Part shown: positions 43,901 to 52,454 of the stretch, piece after piece | Numbering within the stretch: position 1 is the stretch's first letter | Layout of the letters: the number at the start of each line of letters is the position of its first letter | Source: Elgaria multicarinata webbii | Lineage: Eukaryota; Chordata; Lepidosauria; Squamata; Anguidae | Length of the DNA: 64,000 bases | NCBI RefSeq assembly: GCF_023053635.1 | Contig: NC_086182.1 | Location: 1,687,001 to 1,751,000 of the forward strand | Direction: 5' to 3' | The notes under the pieces: model-generated | Database searches by the model: none | Told to the model about the DNA's origin: nothing | What the model saw: only the letters and a program-made list of their open reading frames with translations | Translations under genes and position numbers: made by a program

Positions 43901-44709
43901 CTGCTCTGGGCCCGTCTTTGGCTGCCGGCTGTGGCAGGTGAGCGCTCCAGAGAGAGACAGCTGCGAAGGCCAGCCCAGCCCAGCCCAGCCCAGCCCTCCT
44001 GCTGCTGCTGCTGCTGCTGCTCCTCCTCCTCCCTCCCTCCTCCAGGCTGCGAGGAGTGGCGCTCCCTCCTCCGCCTCTGTGAGGCGGGCAGGCGGGCGGG
44101 CGGAAGGCTGGGCATGCATGTCACGTCCACCCTGTTTGTTTCTTGGGGAGGGGGAAGAGGGCTGGGAGCTCAGCAGTATGATAATGACTCTAGCGTCTGG
44201 CAGGAGAAAAGCCCCTGACTGCACCAGGGTGTCTGTAACACAGCTTCAAGGAGAATGAGGCAAGATGGCTGCTTGGTAGAGATGGAGGCTTGCTGGGGCT
44301 GAGGAGGGCTGGGGCAAAGCTTTTCTGGGGTTGGGGGGAGAGGGGAGCACGCCAGGAGGGAGAAGGGGAAGCCCGCCCGCCAGCAGAGTGGGAAGGTGCG
44401 GAAGAAAGGCTCAGCAAGGTAACTAATCTATTCCTTTCGCATATTTATGCCCAAAGAGCTTTTTAAAATGCATGCCCCCCCTTTCTCCTCCTCCTTTCTA
44501 AATGGAGGGTGGTCATTTAAATAGCGCACCACAGGCCTTGCAAATAAAAGCTCCCTCTTGCATCTCGTGTGATTGATTTTTGGCTTCCACTGCTTTTTAA
44601 AATTAGTTTTGATAGTGGTTCCCCTCCCCCTTTTCATTTCCCTTTTTGCAGGTGGAAATAAAGGACAATAAAGACACCAGTGTCCAGGCGCAAAGTGTTG
44701 GCAGTAGAG
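20921..44709 (+). CDS. TET3: TET3, 5' part: CXXC exon (CDS 21014-21304) and next coding exon (44652-44709)
   Basis: TET3 is a nuclear Fe(II)/2-oxoglutarate dioxygenase that oxidises 5-methylcytosine, and is best known from zygotic and neural reprogramming. Only the N-terminal part of the long isoform is in the window: a 97-residue segment with the CXXC zinc finger, then 19 codons and one base of a second exon. The join gives ...KRRKSRTRE-VEIKDNK..., matching the human 'LLKEVEIKAGEG' that I remember at the same point. The intron between the two exons is 23.3 kb. The large central exon and the catalytic double-stranded beta-helix exons must lie to the right of 64 kb. The position after ACTG2 and DGUOK agrees with human 2p13. 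TET1 is less likely because of synteny and the 'NCGAC..C.NRRT' spelling. Confidence 0.88.
21305..22365 (+). other. TET3 intron, first part
   Basis: This is intronic and mostly unique-looking, with GC- and G-rich patches (about 21,880-21,910). I see no exon. Confidence 0.55.
22366..22502. repeat. Palindromic MITE ('CAGATGTTTTGG' family), copy 2
   Basis: 'cagccttccccaatctgatg' at the left and 'gtagcaagttgggggaggct' at the right frame a fold-back of about 137 bp containing CAGATGTTTTGGACC and its inverse. Confidence 0.8.
22503..23472 (+). other. TET3 intron, no feature recognised
   Basis: About 1 kb with no exon and no repeat that I can name. Confidence 0.5.
23473..24058 (+). mobile_element. 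L2-type LINE 3' end (ORF2 C-terminus and (AAT)n tail)
   Basis: The sense frame reads LLKQLHWLPVCFRAQFKVLV, then KALYGSGPGYLKERILPYES and later LWNSLPGEARLAPSLMGFQK, the same C-terminal region as the L2 ORF at 41-42.6 kb. It is 5'-truncated. It ends in 'gggatacaaataaatataat' and an (AAT)n array at about 24,015-24,057. Confidence 0.85.
24528..24965 (+). mobile_element. L2-type LINE 3' fragment, diverged
   Basis: Degraded sense ORF2 C-terminus: 'QHWLPLRLWTQFKELVLIFK' and 'ALNGLGPCYLRDNHLP', then another frame for the 'VVPKLWNGLPGG' part. It is clearly older than the 23.5-kb copy because the frame is broken. Confidence 0.75.
25672..25745 (-). repeat. Hammerhead-core repeat fragment, copy C
   Basis: The minus strand reads CTGAAAAAGAGCTCTGCAG and then AACTCAAAAGCTTGCTC, the same stem-loop core as the other copies. 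Confidence 0.45.
26580..26608. repeat. (GT)n microsatellite
   Basis: About 14 GT units. Confidence 0.9.
27098..27378 (+). mobile_element. L2-type LINE 3' end, diverged
   Basis: 'cctgtggaactctctgcctc' and 'gttgttccaggaagccttcc' are the tail of the L2 ORF2, followed by a 3' UTR ending 'gcggtatataaatatggtaa' and an ATAA tail. Degraded and old. Confidence 0.7.
27379..28449 (+). other. TET3 intron
   Basis: No exon is recognised. A G-run lies at 27,690-27,700 and an (AGC)n microsatellite at about 27,977-28,002. Confidence 0.5.
28450..28753 (+). mobile_element. CR1 LINE 3' end, second subfamily
   Basis: 'cactaccacgagatgtggtg', 'ggagaaggctatcaatggct' and 'tgatccagcagggctcttca' mark the sense 3' end of this CR1 subfamily, ending in a degenerate 'atgttctaatg' repeat. 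The DNA on both sides (28,230-28,440 and 28,760-29,530) looks like one repetitive unit split by this insertion. Confidence 0.85.
28754..29533. other. Unassigned, repetitive-looking intronic DNA
   Basis: No exon is seen. The motif 'ggatccaaac...agggagggg' appears on both sides of the CR1 insertion (28,420 and 29,168), which suggests an older interrupted repeat. The family is not determined. Confidence 0.35.
29534..31375 (-). mobile_element. L2-type LINE, long but damaged copy
   Basis: On the minus strand the reverse transcriptase reads LDPYQNGFTGYGVETAMVTL, DLSAAFNTIEHGILLEHLRG, CGIRQGAILSPMLFNIYMKP and QYADDTQIYFSM, then the thumb and C-terminal region. The 5' part (about 30,950-31,366) continues in another frame (SRITLDQLQLVSTQDVDKLL... 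CIINASLREGSFPSGKGD), so there is a frameshift and loss of the 'NYRPVANVPFLGK' segment near 31,000. The C-terminal end is also broken. The 3' end is 'cttacccgcctctccacttg' next to a (TAC)n microsatellite at 29,537-29,577. Confidence 0.88.
29537..29577. repeat. (TAC)n microsatellite at the L2 3' end
   Basis: About 13 TAC units directly abut the 3' end of the antisense L2 copy, which fits growth from the element's own tail. Confidence 0.9.
31376..34019 (+). other. TET3 intron, mostly unclassified
   Basis: No exon or RNA gene is recognised. A (GT)n tract lies at about 33,762-33,781. A phrase at 33,383-33,412 ('agaataaatttgttagtctt') resembles a tail seen in other amniote repeats. Confidence 0.4.
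34020..34190 (+). mobile_element. MIR/CORE-SINE-like fragment
   Basis: 'gtgtaacccagtggttttga', a B-box-like 'aattcaaatctcacctctgcc', 'gggcaagccactattctgtc' and '...cctaccttag' follow the layout of a tRNA-derived SINE with a MIR-type core. It is strongly diverged. Confidence 0.6.
34839..34978 (+). repeat. Retroposon 3' end with (AAT)n tail
   Basis: 'attgtaagcctatgcggcag', 'ctgtacagcaccatgtacat' and 'tgatggtgctatataaataa' are followed by (AAT)n. It is the same family as 12,258-12,470 in the opposite orientation. Confidence 0.75.
35330..35382 (+). mobile_element. L2-type LINE 3' end fragment
   Basis: 'aaactgcccagagagcttca' followed by 'gctatagggcgatatagaaa' matches the L2 3' terminus in sense. 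Confidence 0.65.
35383..36736 (+). other. TET3 intron
   Basis: No exon is seen. A possible remnant of the palindromic MITE lies at 35,412-35,445 ('gactacaaatcccagcattc'). Confidence 0.45.
36737..36912 (+). mobile_element. CR1 LINE fragment, second subfamily, diverged
   Basis: 'gcaagatgtggtgatggaca', 'gacaaactcctgggagcgtt' and 'gctactagtcatgatggcta' match the 28.5-kb CR1 in sense. It lacks the terminal part. Confidence 0.75.
36950..37235 (-). mobile_element. CR1 LINE 3' end, first subfamily
   Basis: 'tcatagaatcatagaatagt' begins an antisense CR1 3' end ('gtccaaccccctgctcaatg', 'gaaattttcctgatgtccag'). It lies back-to-back with the sense CR1 just upstream. A short sense fragment ('gtgatccagcagggctcttt') follows at 37,320-37,340. 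Confidence 0.88.
37341..38509 (+). other. TET3 intron
   Basis: No exon is recognised. A hammerhead-core fragment may lie at 37,560-37,605 (sense: 'gcagaagagttctgtgcaac' then 'tcaaaagctc'). Confidence 0.4.
38511..38650. repeat. Fold-back MITE, about 140 bp
   Basis: 'aacagcccactgtggcttaa' at the left end and 'gaagccacggtgggctgttg' at the right end are inverted repeats of about 25-30 bp. The interior has no ORF. No other copy was noticed in the window. Confidence 0.65.
38908..39067 (+). mobile_element. tRNA-derived SINE
   Basis: 'tgtggtgtggtggtgagagt' (A-box region), 'cccagattcaaatccccatt' (B box), 'ctgggtgaacctgggccagt' and 'gtagttgtgaggataaaatg' give a tRNA head and MIR-like core, the same family as 11.1 kb. 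Confidence 0.8.
39068..40829 (+). other. TET3 intron
   Basis: No exon is seen. It holds one half-degraded palindromic MITE (39,880-39,966). Confidence 0.45.
39880..39966. repeat. Palindromic MITE family, partial copy
   Basis: 'ttccagatgtggtgggctgg', 'ggagttgtagtgcgacgcat' and 'gtgccagtttggggaggctg' are retained. The left end is shortened. Confidence 0.6.
40830..42777 (-). mobile_element. L2-type LINE with an open 537-aa reverse-transcriptase ORF
   Basis: From the first Met (42,669) the minus-strand frame runs to 41,056 without a stop. It is in fact open back to about 42,777, where 'VESSEARCNEFARHFQNKIF' is readable, so the protein part is longer than 537 residues and only 5'-truncated. Landmarks: NYRPVANVPFLGKVPERVVA, DPFQSGFRPGFGTETALVAL, SAAFDTIDHGILLERLAELG, GVPQGSVLSPMLFNMYMKPL, catalytic QYADDTQLYCSF, then LNPDKTEMLLVGG and the LHWLPICFRAQFKVL C-terminal region. 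The 3' UTR (40,830-41,055) ends in the TTTA tail and 'ataccgccccacagccgaag'. The spelling is of the L2 clade, not CR1. No upstream ORF1 or endonuclease domain is present, so this copy could not move on its own. Confidence 0.9.
42778..43697 (+). other. TET3 intron, including a short hairpin and a MITE-like segment
   Basis: A 10-bp inverted repeat with a 3-nt loop lies at 42,778-42,800, at the 5' truncation point of the L2. At 43,286-43,424 'tgggttcagacatcacaacg' and 'ccttggttgtgtgaacccac' look like inverted ends of a small transposon. (CCCCA)n lies at 43,497-43,522. No exon is seen. Confidence 0.45.
43698..44418 (+). promoter_or_regulatory. TET3: Candidate alternative TET3 promoter / first exons
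   Basis: A GC-rich island with moderate CpG lies directly upstream of the second TET3 coding exon. It has two strong donor sites, 'gtggcag|gtgagcgc' (after 43,937) and 'cagcaag|gtaacta' (after 44,418), either of which could splice to 44,652 or beyond. It contains (CAGCC)n and (CTG)n runs. Mammalian TET3 is known to use an intronic promoter for a short isoform without the CXXC domain; this is a good positional match. No transcript evidence is available. Confidence 0.5.
44652..44709 (+). CDS. TET3: TET3 second coding exon, 58 bp
   Basis: After a polypyrimidine tract and 'tttttgcag', the sequence reads GTG GAA ATA AAG: VEIKDNKDTSVQAQSVGSR plus one base, with the donor 'agtagag|gtaccg'. It follows the CXXC exon in phase 0. 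Human TET3 has 'EVEIKAGEGAGPW...' at the same point, with an exon of similar size. The VEIK match, phase agreement and acceptor quality make it convincing although the exon is very short. The donor (GTACCG) is only moderate. Confidence 0.82.
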
Positions 44710-46285
44710 GTACCGTTTCTTGTCATTCTTTTAAAAAATGAACACTGAAGAGAATTTGGAGGGGGCAGTGTGACGCTTTTGTGTCGATGTTAAACGTTCT
44801 TAAAAAGCAGGGCTGTCTGATCCCTGAGGCTTTTGTGTCCTCTGCAGTTGCACGGATGTTTTGTTTTTCTGTATTTCTCTGGTTCTGAGGCACATCCCAA
44901 AAGGTGATCTTTCCCTTGGGCTTGTGATGGACAAGTGTGATCTGCATCCTCTTTCTCCCCTCCAGATTCCCTGTAGATCGGGTAAAATTAGCCAGATTCC
45001 CTGTATATTGGGTAAAAGAGACAAGGCTCTTTGAAGCAGGTGTGACATCATCCTGACGTAACCATGGTGACTGCCTTAACCTTTCTATGATGTGGCTTGA
45101 TGGCCGCTTGCAAGCAGTAGCACAAAGCAGCAGCAGCTTTGGGTTCTGTAATTTTGGGGATACGTCAAAAGGCTCTGTGCAGTTTGGTCATTTGCCAGTT
45201 TGCTACATGGATCCGTTCAGAGAGAACGGCTTACTTTCTGTGCACTCCCAAAAGAGCCCTGTCTCATGGGCTGTTCGGGCTCTGAGAACAGGGATCCGTG
45301 GGGAAATCCCTGGGAGTCGGCAGTTACAGTGATGATGAAATATCAGGCTCAGCATAGCCACTCGTGGCTGGGTTTTCTTGGTAAATAGATGTGTGGGGAA
45401 GGGAAAACGTGCTGGAGAGGCTAATGTTTGTGGTCAGTCTCTAAGAATGCCATGTAGAAATTGCAACTGAAGATGGCAAGACTGCAGTCCTCCAAACAGT
45501 CCTCCAACAGATATGTAGGGTGTATCGCTGTCCAGCCAAGTCACGCCTGTTTTCCAGGGCTTGAGCCGGGCTGTCCTTACGCTTCCCTTACTGCACTAGC
45601 AAGACCAACTTTCCTAGCGGGAGGTTCGCCTGGATCTGTTCCGGGCACATAGGGTCAAATAATTTGGTGTTGATAGTTGGTGTTCATGGGAGCATTAGCA
45701 ACCATGTTGGTCCACTGGGGGAACCCCCCCCCCAGAAAAAAAACCCTACATGGTAGGGCATTTTTAGCACCTAAAATAGTGAGCAAGCTTTTAAGTTCTT
45801 CAGAACTCTTCTTCGGGCAGGCTGCTAAACAAAATAGGGTTGAGGAGAAAAAGCTGGAAGTGATGGAAGTTTCTCTCCAAGCAACCATGAGCTGGAATGT
45901 AGGTGGAGTTCTGCAGACATAACCTGATCAGCCTGTTAAGATGCAAGACAGGTTGTTAGATGCACCCAGGGCTATTGGGACATAAAACCTGTATTGGTGC
46001 TTCTCACCCAACTATTTTTGAGAATATGAAATCTAGTATTTACTCAGTTCTGTCTTAAGTCCTACATGGAACATACAGATCTCTTGGGAGGCAGGGAATA
46101 AAACCTAAGTTGCAACATGGTAGTCTTTATTTTATCATAATGCTTCGGTGTTACAGTAGTTGAAAAGTCAATCGGAGCCAAATTAGGGAGAATTACTCCG
46201 GGAAGGGGGCAGCTAACCCCCAGACTAATGGCTCATCTTCAAGGGACAGAAAACAATGTTATTTCAATTTCAGGAGTTCTTTGCT
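44710..46285 (+). other. TET3 intron
   Basis: No exon is seen. A hammerhead-core repeat (copy D) lies at 45,776-45,845 on the minus strand. The short duplication 'agattccctgtagatcgggt' / 'agattccctgtatattgggt' occurs at 44,964 and 44,994. Confidence 0.5.
45776..45845 (-). repeat. Hammerhead-core repeat fragment, copy D
   Basis: The minus strand reads GAAGAAGAGTTCTGAAGAA and then CTTAAAAGCTTGCTC, the stem-loop and A-run core shared with the other copies. Confidence 0.45.
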
Positions 46286-46421
46286 CAGCCTTTCCCAATC
46301 TGGTGCCCTCCAGATGTTTTGGACTTCAACTCCCATTAGCCAAATCCAGCTTGACCAAAGATCAGGAATGCTGGACGTTCTCATCCAAAACATCTGGAAG
46401 GCCCCAGTTTGGGGAAGCCTG
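46286..46421. repeat. Palindromic MITE ('CAGATGTTTTGG' family), copy 3
   Basis: 'cagcctttcccaatctggtg' and 'ggccccagtttggggaagcc' are the inverted ends. The interior includes CAGATGTTTTGGACTTCAAC and CATCCAAAACATCTGG. This is the best-preserved copy. Confidence 0.85.
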
Positions 46422-46469
46422 GTTCAATTATATTATTCCCAGATCTCCACCCCGCCCCTTTTTAAACAT

Positions 46470-46560
46470 CTTGCCTGATGAAGAATTATGAACTCAAAAG
46501 GCTTCTCCCATTTTGTGACATTTCAGTTGGTTCAGATAAAGTATTGTCCTACTGCAGATC
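46470..46560 (+). repeat. Hammerhead-core repeat fragment, copy E
   Basis: The sense strand reads CTGATGAAGAATTATGAACTC, AAAAGGC and then 'acatttcagttggttcagat', the same downstream phrase as in copies A and B. Confidence 0.5.
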
Positions 46561-46621
46561 TTGAATATTAAAAATCTCCCATTGGGCAATCAAAGCGGCA
46601 CCTGTTCAGAATGCAGGGATA

Positions 46622-46655
46622 ATCCATCCATCCATCCATCCATCCATCCATCCAT
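46622..46655. repeat. (CATC)n microsatellite
   Basis: About eight CATC units. Confidence 0.9.
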
Positions 46656-46747
46656 GTAAAATGCTTGAGGCTGGACCTCAGAATGTTCCATTTGGGTATT
46701 CTGGCACTTGTAAACTTAGTGAACTTGTGGGGGAGAGCTCAGGTTTT

Positions 46748-46767
46748 ACTACTACTACTACTACTAC

Positions 46768-46799
<32 letters not shown>

Positions 46800-46861
46800 C
46801 TTCTTCTTCTTCTTCTTCTTCTTCTTCTTCTTCTTCTTCTTCTTCTTCTTCTTCTCTTTCT
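46748..46861. repeat. (TAC)n-(TTC)n compound microsatellite
   Basis: About eight TAC units run into roughly 28 TTC units. The long polypyrimidine/polypurine tract could form triplex (H) DNA. Confidence 0.92.
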
Positions 46862-48914
46862 TTTTATTTAGCCTGTCTTTTTGTCCAAAAGGTCCGCCTG
46901 GCTTTTCAAGGTTCACTGAAACATATTAACAGTAACAACAGTTAACACTTCTATAGTGCAGTTCAGAAGTCAAAACTGCTTCAGATAGATGGATTGTTAT
47001 GTCCATATTACAGTTTGGTCCCAGCTCCCAATTGGTGGCCCTTTTGCTGTACCAGCCTTTGTGTTGTTCTGTTCATGAAACTGTTTCCTGGGAACACAGT
47101 GTCCACTGTGATGTGAGCACTAACGTTGCATGATGTTGCGCTGTTCTAAGGGACCTCTAGCGCAATGCCGACAGCATGAGCTGGTGGAAGGGGTTTTCTG
47201 GGGAATCCTGCCATGCCAGTTAACGCTATGGGTGCTGCACTAGAGGTCCCTACTGCCCCTGGACTGGATTCTGGCACTTGCATCTTCCTACGTTTTTATG
47301 AAGCAGGTCACAATGGTCAGGAGTTGCAGGCGTGGGGATGGAGGGATCTCTGGCTGCACGCGTCTATTTAGTGATTTTGTGTCAAGGTTAATTTGTGTTA
47401 ATTTTATACACAACTTGAGAGCTGATTAAAATGTTAACTTTCTGGAGTTATGGTAAATGTATTGTGTGAGTTGGTAACCCGTTGAATTGTCTGATGAAAG
47501 GAGATGGGGAAGATTTGGTTCTATTGGGTACTGATCTCTGTGCAAATGATGGAACTAAATCCCTCAAAATCTGGTTTTAATTCTGGAAATTATTCTGATC
47601 TACTGCACTAAGAATTTTTTTTTAGAAAAATAAAAATGGAAATGTTTTAAAAAATACTACAAAAGTTCAAGAATTGGATTAAAAACAAAACTAATTAACA
47701 TACATATTATGCTATTGCTTGGCACACATTTTCAGTTGATCTGAAATACAATGAACAGTCTCCATTGGACAAATACTAGGAGTCCAGCTTGACTTATTCC
47801 TTCCCAGTGATGTTTATAAAAGGCCAACTCATTTACTAACACAGTCCAGGTAACATATATTGTTTCCCAATATGCATGCAAAATAGTACCTTCTCTTAGC
47901 AACCAATGGCCCACAAATGCTTCATTGAACTTTACTATGTCTTTTTACACTTTCTAAGCCTGCTCCTCCAAGATAAGCTCCTTTTGCGACAATTCTGCCA
48001 TATGCACAGGGAATCCTTTACTCGGATCTTTCCAGACTAGAGTAGATCCTTCTCTTTTCTGGTGTATGATGCTTTGGCAAAGGGATGGGAGGTGGGCGGA
48101 GCCCAATAGCTTAATATTTTGTGTGGAAGGTGACTGGATGCCTTGTTACTGCCCTCTGCCTGATTTCCTGCACCTTTCTGTGAGGTCTTTAAAGTGGTTC
48201 CTTAGAAGATACCTCTTTCTTACATCTCAAATAGCAGTCCAGTACACCTTTTCAGGTGTCAGCTTCTGCATTGTTGCTGAATTAAGCTTCTTTCCCAGAT
48301 CATCAACCTGAGAAATGGTATATCTGTGAAACAACAGCGGCACACAAATAAATCTGTATGTCTTTGTGTGTGTGTGTGTGTTGTGTTTGTGTGATGTTAA
48401 ACTAGTTTTAATTGCTTGCAGCACCTGTGTAACTCCATTTGGTATGCAACAACTTGTGAACTAATATCAGGGTGGCTCCTGCAGGCCCTCCGTACTGCAC
48501 TTTCTCAGGAAGCACAGACATTTAGAAGGCATGTTTGTGATACTTTTTATGCCAGCAGTGTTGAAAAAGTTGCAAGTTTGTAACTACAGTAGCTAGTCCG
48601 GATTTGAAAGGTTGCAGGGAGATCTTGGTTTCCCCATTCATGGAGGTCTAGACCCCCCCCCCCATGAGAGGTGTGGGAGTTAGTTTAACGAAGGGGAGAG
48701 AAAGAAATAGTGTGTTGACTGTGATTACTATGTGGATGTGAGAAGCAGTAACAATAGTGTCTTCCTACTCATTCATTTTGGCACTTAGAATTGAACAGGT
48801 AGCTTTTCCTTCCCACCCTTCTCTCTCTCCACCTCTCTTTCTCAAGCTCAAATTGATTTGGCTGAGTGGTCATATATGAAGTTGCCTTACACAATCTATC
48901 TCATATTGTCTATT
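46862..48914 (+). other. TET3 intron
   Basis: No exon is recognised. (GT)n lies at 48,365-48,382. Nothing else can be assigned. Confidence 0.45.
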
Positions 48915-49053
48915 CCAGGAGTAGGCCACTTGTGGCCCTTCAGGTGTTTTGGCCCACCAACTCCCATCAGGCCTCACCAGTATAGTCAGTGGTGAAAGAA
49001 ATGGAAGTGGGTAGATCAAAACATCTGGAGAGCCACAAGTTGCCCACCCTGCT
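48915..49053. repeat. Palindromic MITE family, diverged copy
   Basis: 'ttgtggcccttcaggtgttt' and 'aaaacatctggagagccaca' are inverted flanks of 'caccaactcccatcaggcct'. Confidence 0.65.
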
Positions 49054-49775
49054 TTGCTCTGACTGGCAAAGGCTCTCTAAGGTCCCAGGTAGGGCTCTTT
49101 CCCAGTATTTGACCTGGATGAGATGCCAGGAATTGGACCTGGGACCTTACGCACACAAACCAGGTGCTCCTATATAAACCTCTGTTATGAACTGTTGTTC
49201 ACAGACAGGGAACCAGTACAGGATGGAACTGTAATGCTGGTAGCAAAACTAAAAGTTGTATGCTCAGATGATGCTGTGAGGAGGGGAAGGAGGGTGTGGG
49301 TGCTTCAAGATCAAAGGCTTGCCTTCGTTGCAAAAAGCCATTAATTTTTCACTTCAGGGAGCTTTCCATCTTGCAATCCAGCTCAAAGCAAGCTATGTAC
49401 ATTACAGCAAGCAAGTAGTATTCTCTGGACAAGAAGAGCCAGCTATTAGATTTCTTCATCAAGGACAAGTAGAAGGGTGTGTGTGTGTGTGTGTGTGTAA
49501 GATACATCCCTACAGCCTATTAAATGGGTTCATGCATGCACTTTCATAGTTGGGTGCAATTCTGCTCAAGTGCAGAATATAAGGTTGGGCCCAGAAATCA
49601 GAAGCTAATCTGAGGACCAGTTTTCATTTGTTTTGTCAAAAACAAGTTGCAAGCATATCTTCTCAACCATCTGGGCAATGCCTGGTGGAGTTTTGGAAGC
49701 TTGAAAGCAAAAGAGAGAGGGAGAATATTCCCTTCCAGTGCTTTTTCCACAGAGGTCTGTGTTGGGTCTGTCAGG
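49054..49775 (+). other. TET3 intron
   Basis: No exon is seen. (GT)n lies at 49,477-49,498. Confidence 0.45.
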
Positions 49776-49925
49776 AACAGTTTATTTTATTTATTTATTT
49801 ATTTATTACATTTTTATACTGCCCAATAGCCGAAGCTCTCTGGGTGGTTCACAAAAATTAAAACCATGAAGAGTACAGTAAAACAACCAACAATCTAAAA
49901 ACACAAATACAAAATACAATATACA
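49776..49925 (-). mobile_element. L2-type LINE 3' end fragment
   Basis: A (TTTA)n run is followed by 'tttttatactgcccaatagc', 'cgaagctctctgggtggttc' and an A-rich UTR. It matches the 40.9-kb L2 3' end. Confidence 0.8.
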
Positions 49926-51372
49926 ACTCCCGCATTTCTGCTGCCTCTCATTCTGGTTTGCCAAAGTCACAAATCTGTTCAAATCTGCAGCAGCACGTTG
50001 AACATAAATGTGTGTAGTCTTAGAGCACTGGGGCAACTGGGGAAGCACCCTTCCGCTCCGGCTAGTGTGGAGATGGGGCCTTCTGATGTAGTTGGCAGCT
50101 GAGACTCGCAACCGGTTCCTGCTGCCCACCTGCACGTGACTTTTAGGTTTACAAACATTGCAGGCCATGCGTACGCCTCCCTGTGAATGAGTCAACCCTG
50201 GCACAGTCCTAGAGCTTGCAGGCTGTGGGTGAGGAGCTAGAAGACAAGGGGGAGCAGCATTTCCCCCTTTCCTGGGTCCACTTCTTGGGATGATGATATT
50301 ACCAACGCTTGTCTTGATCACGGCAGCCTTCTTTGCCTGGTTTGTTTAGCTGCTCTGGAGATAACGGAAGGCATCTGTGCAAGTGATTCTCCTGCAGGGT
50401 GATGAATGTGAGTCCCTTGCACAGTGGTGACCAGTGGAGGCTGCTCTGTCCCCCTGCCCCTTGTATGGGAACACTATTTACGCATAGCCTCTCTGTAAAT
50501 TTATTTCCCCCTTTTTGCTGAAAAAGGAGTATGAGAGGTTGGGGGAACAGAGAGGCAGAGGAAAAGAAATGCTTTATACAAAAAGAAGCCAGGCCAGTTG
50601 TGGTGAGCAGAACTATCTAATAAATTGTGTCCCCTAGAGCAGAGGTTCCAACCCTTTCAGGCCCAAGGGCATGTTTGGAATTTGGCTGCTATTGGGTAGA
50701 GCATGGACCTTCGCAGGATGGCTGCTCCACCCTCTCTCTTTCCCTTCCTTAGTATCATCCATCCCAAACCATCTCTCTCTTTCTTTGTCAAGATCACCCC
50801 ACAAACCTTTGCTCCCTCTTTCAGAATCACCCCCCCCCCACACACAAAAGAAACCCTCTTTATTTTTCTCTACACACAAGCACATAACTGATTCATCTAC
50901 CATATTCATGCCCCTTCTTTGCCTTCCTCCCCACTTTGGCTAATTCACTGCCTTCCCCATCCCCCAAGCTTGACATTTAGGGTCCCTTTTACTTTTACAA
51001 TTAAAAATAATAACTTTAGGCGGGCTGAGTGCACTGCAAAGCAAGGTCCTGGCCTTCAGCGACCCGCTGTCTTGATTCCATTTGAATGCCTCTGGGCTCA
51101 TGTGGGGAAATTAAGAGGACAGGTGACTGGAGGCCGGCACAGCACCTGATAGTGTGTGCCTTGACACCCTATAGAATAAAGTCTTAACCCCACCCCCATA
51201 TTCGTGGGTTCTTCAGGAGATGTCTGTGGGTGCAGTCGTGCCCATAACTGCCATGTTGGGGAAGATTAACCTCGAATCAACACGGAGGGGATGACTTGAA
51301 TGGAAGGTGGGCCCAGCTGTATTTTACTTGCAGCCCCCCCCCCTCTCCAAAGCTTTAGCACGTTAGGAACAA

Positions 51373-51409
<37 letters not shown>

Positions 51410-52363
51410 CTCTCCCCCTCAGTGGGCCTTTTCCATAAGAGCTATTTTTAGCCTCCCATCTCCAGGCATTAATGGCGAAAAGAGTGACGGCATCCGTCTT
51501 GTGCGTGAGCAAGGTTCCCCGTGCAGCGTATGGTTGTTGCTGTGGCTTGTGGAGGAGTGGGGGTGGGTGGGGGGAATGGGAGGAGGCTTGGGAAAACAAG
51601 ATTCAGGGTGTAGCTGGAAGCCTTTTTTCCCCATTTCAAGAATCCACCAGTATTCCCTGTGCCTCTAGCCTGTTAAATCCCTGATCAGCTGGGAGAATAT
51701 ATTTCTGCTTTAATAGACACAGCATGACTATTGAGAGAAGAATTCCAACTTATATTTCTTTGAGCTCCTTCAGCCACATGAAACCTTACAGCAGACGGAG
51801 TGCAGGTGGTTTGATTTTACAGCTGTTTTTATATTTTGGGGTGGTCTACGTGGTGCTCTCTTGTGGTGGTGGCAGCGGCTTTATCATGAGACAATATCAA
51901 GTGGTGCTCCTGTGTGGTGGGCCAATTTGCTCCTTGGGACACGATCCAGCAGAAAGTTCTGCACAAACTGCATTGAAATCGGAATTAACTGCACAAGATC
52001 ATGATTGTGATACTTCAGTGTAACCTCAATTGCACAAGAGATCTTTTGAGTGGGTTATGTCTTATGTTAATTAGTGGGAGTGGGGAGATGCCATTTGAAT
52101 TGTCTAGCTTGTGAACCAAAATGTTTTAGGTTGCTCTAGCAAGAGATGTAAAATTTCCAGAAATTTTGAAGCCATAGGAAAAAAACCATGTTTTTTCCAT
52201 TCTTTGTTTTGGGAGGTGGGTGGGGGGAATGCAAGTTTTTGGAAAAATTGAAAAAAATGCAATATTAGCATTTTTACAGATTGAAAGTCACTTTGTTACT
52301 TTAGGAAGATAAAATGTAATTATGTACAAGTTGGTGTGGCATAAAATTATCACATTTGGTATA
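49926..52363 (+). other. TET3 intron
   Basis: No exon is recognised. (CTG)n lies at 51,373-51,406, in a GC-rich patch at 51,300-51,620. Confidence 0.45.
51373..51406. repeat. (CTG)n microsatellite
   Basis: About 11 CTG units. Confidence 0.9.
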
Positions 52364-52371
52364 TTTACAGT

Positions 52372-52417
52372 CAGGGCTGGTGCCAGACTATTTTGCACCT
52401 TAGGCAAGGTGAGCTAC

Positions 52418-52454
<37 letters not shown>

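Noticed and set aside
46661-46945. Frames with poly-Ser or poly-Leu runs, also at 24.0, 29.5 and 63.0 kb
   Set aside because: These are translations of TTC, AAT, TAC and TC microsatellites.
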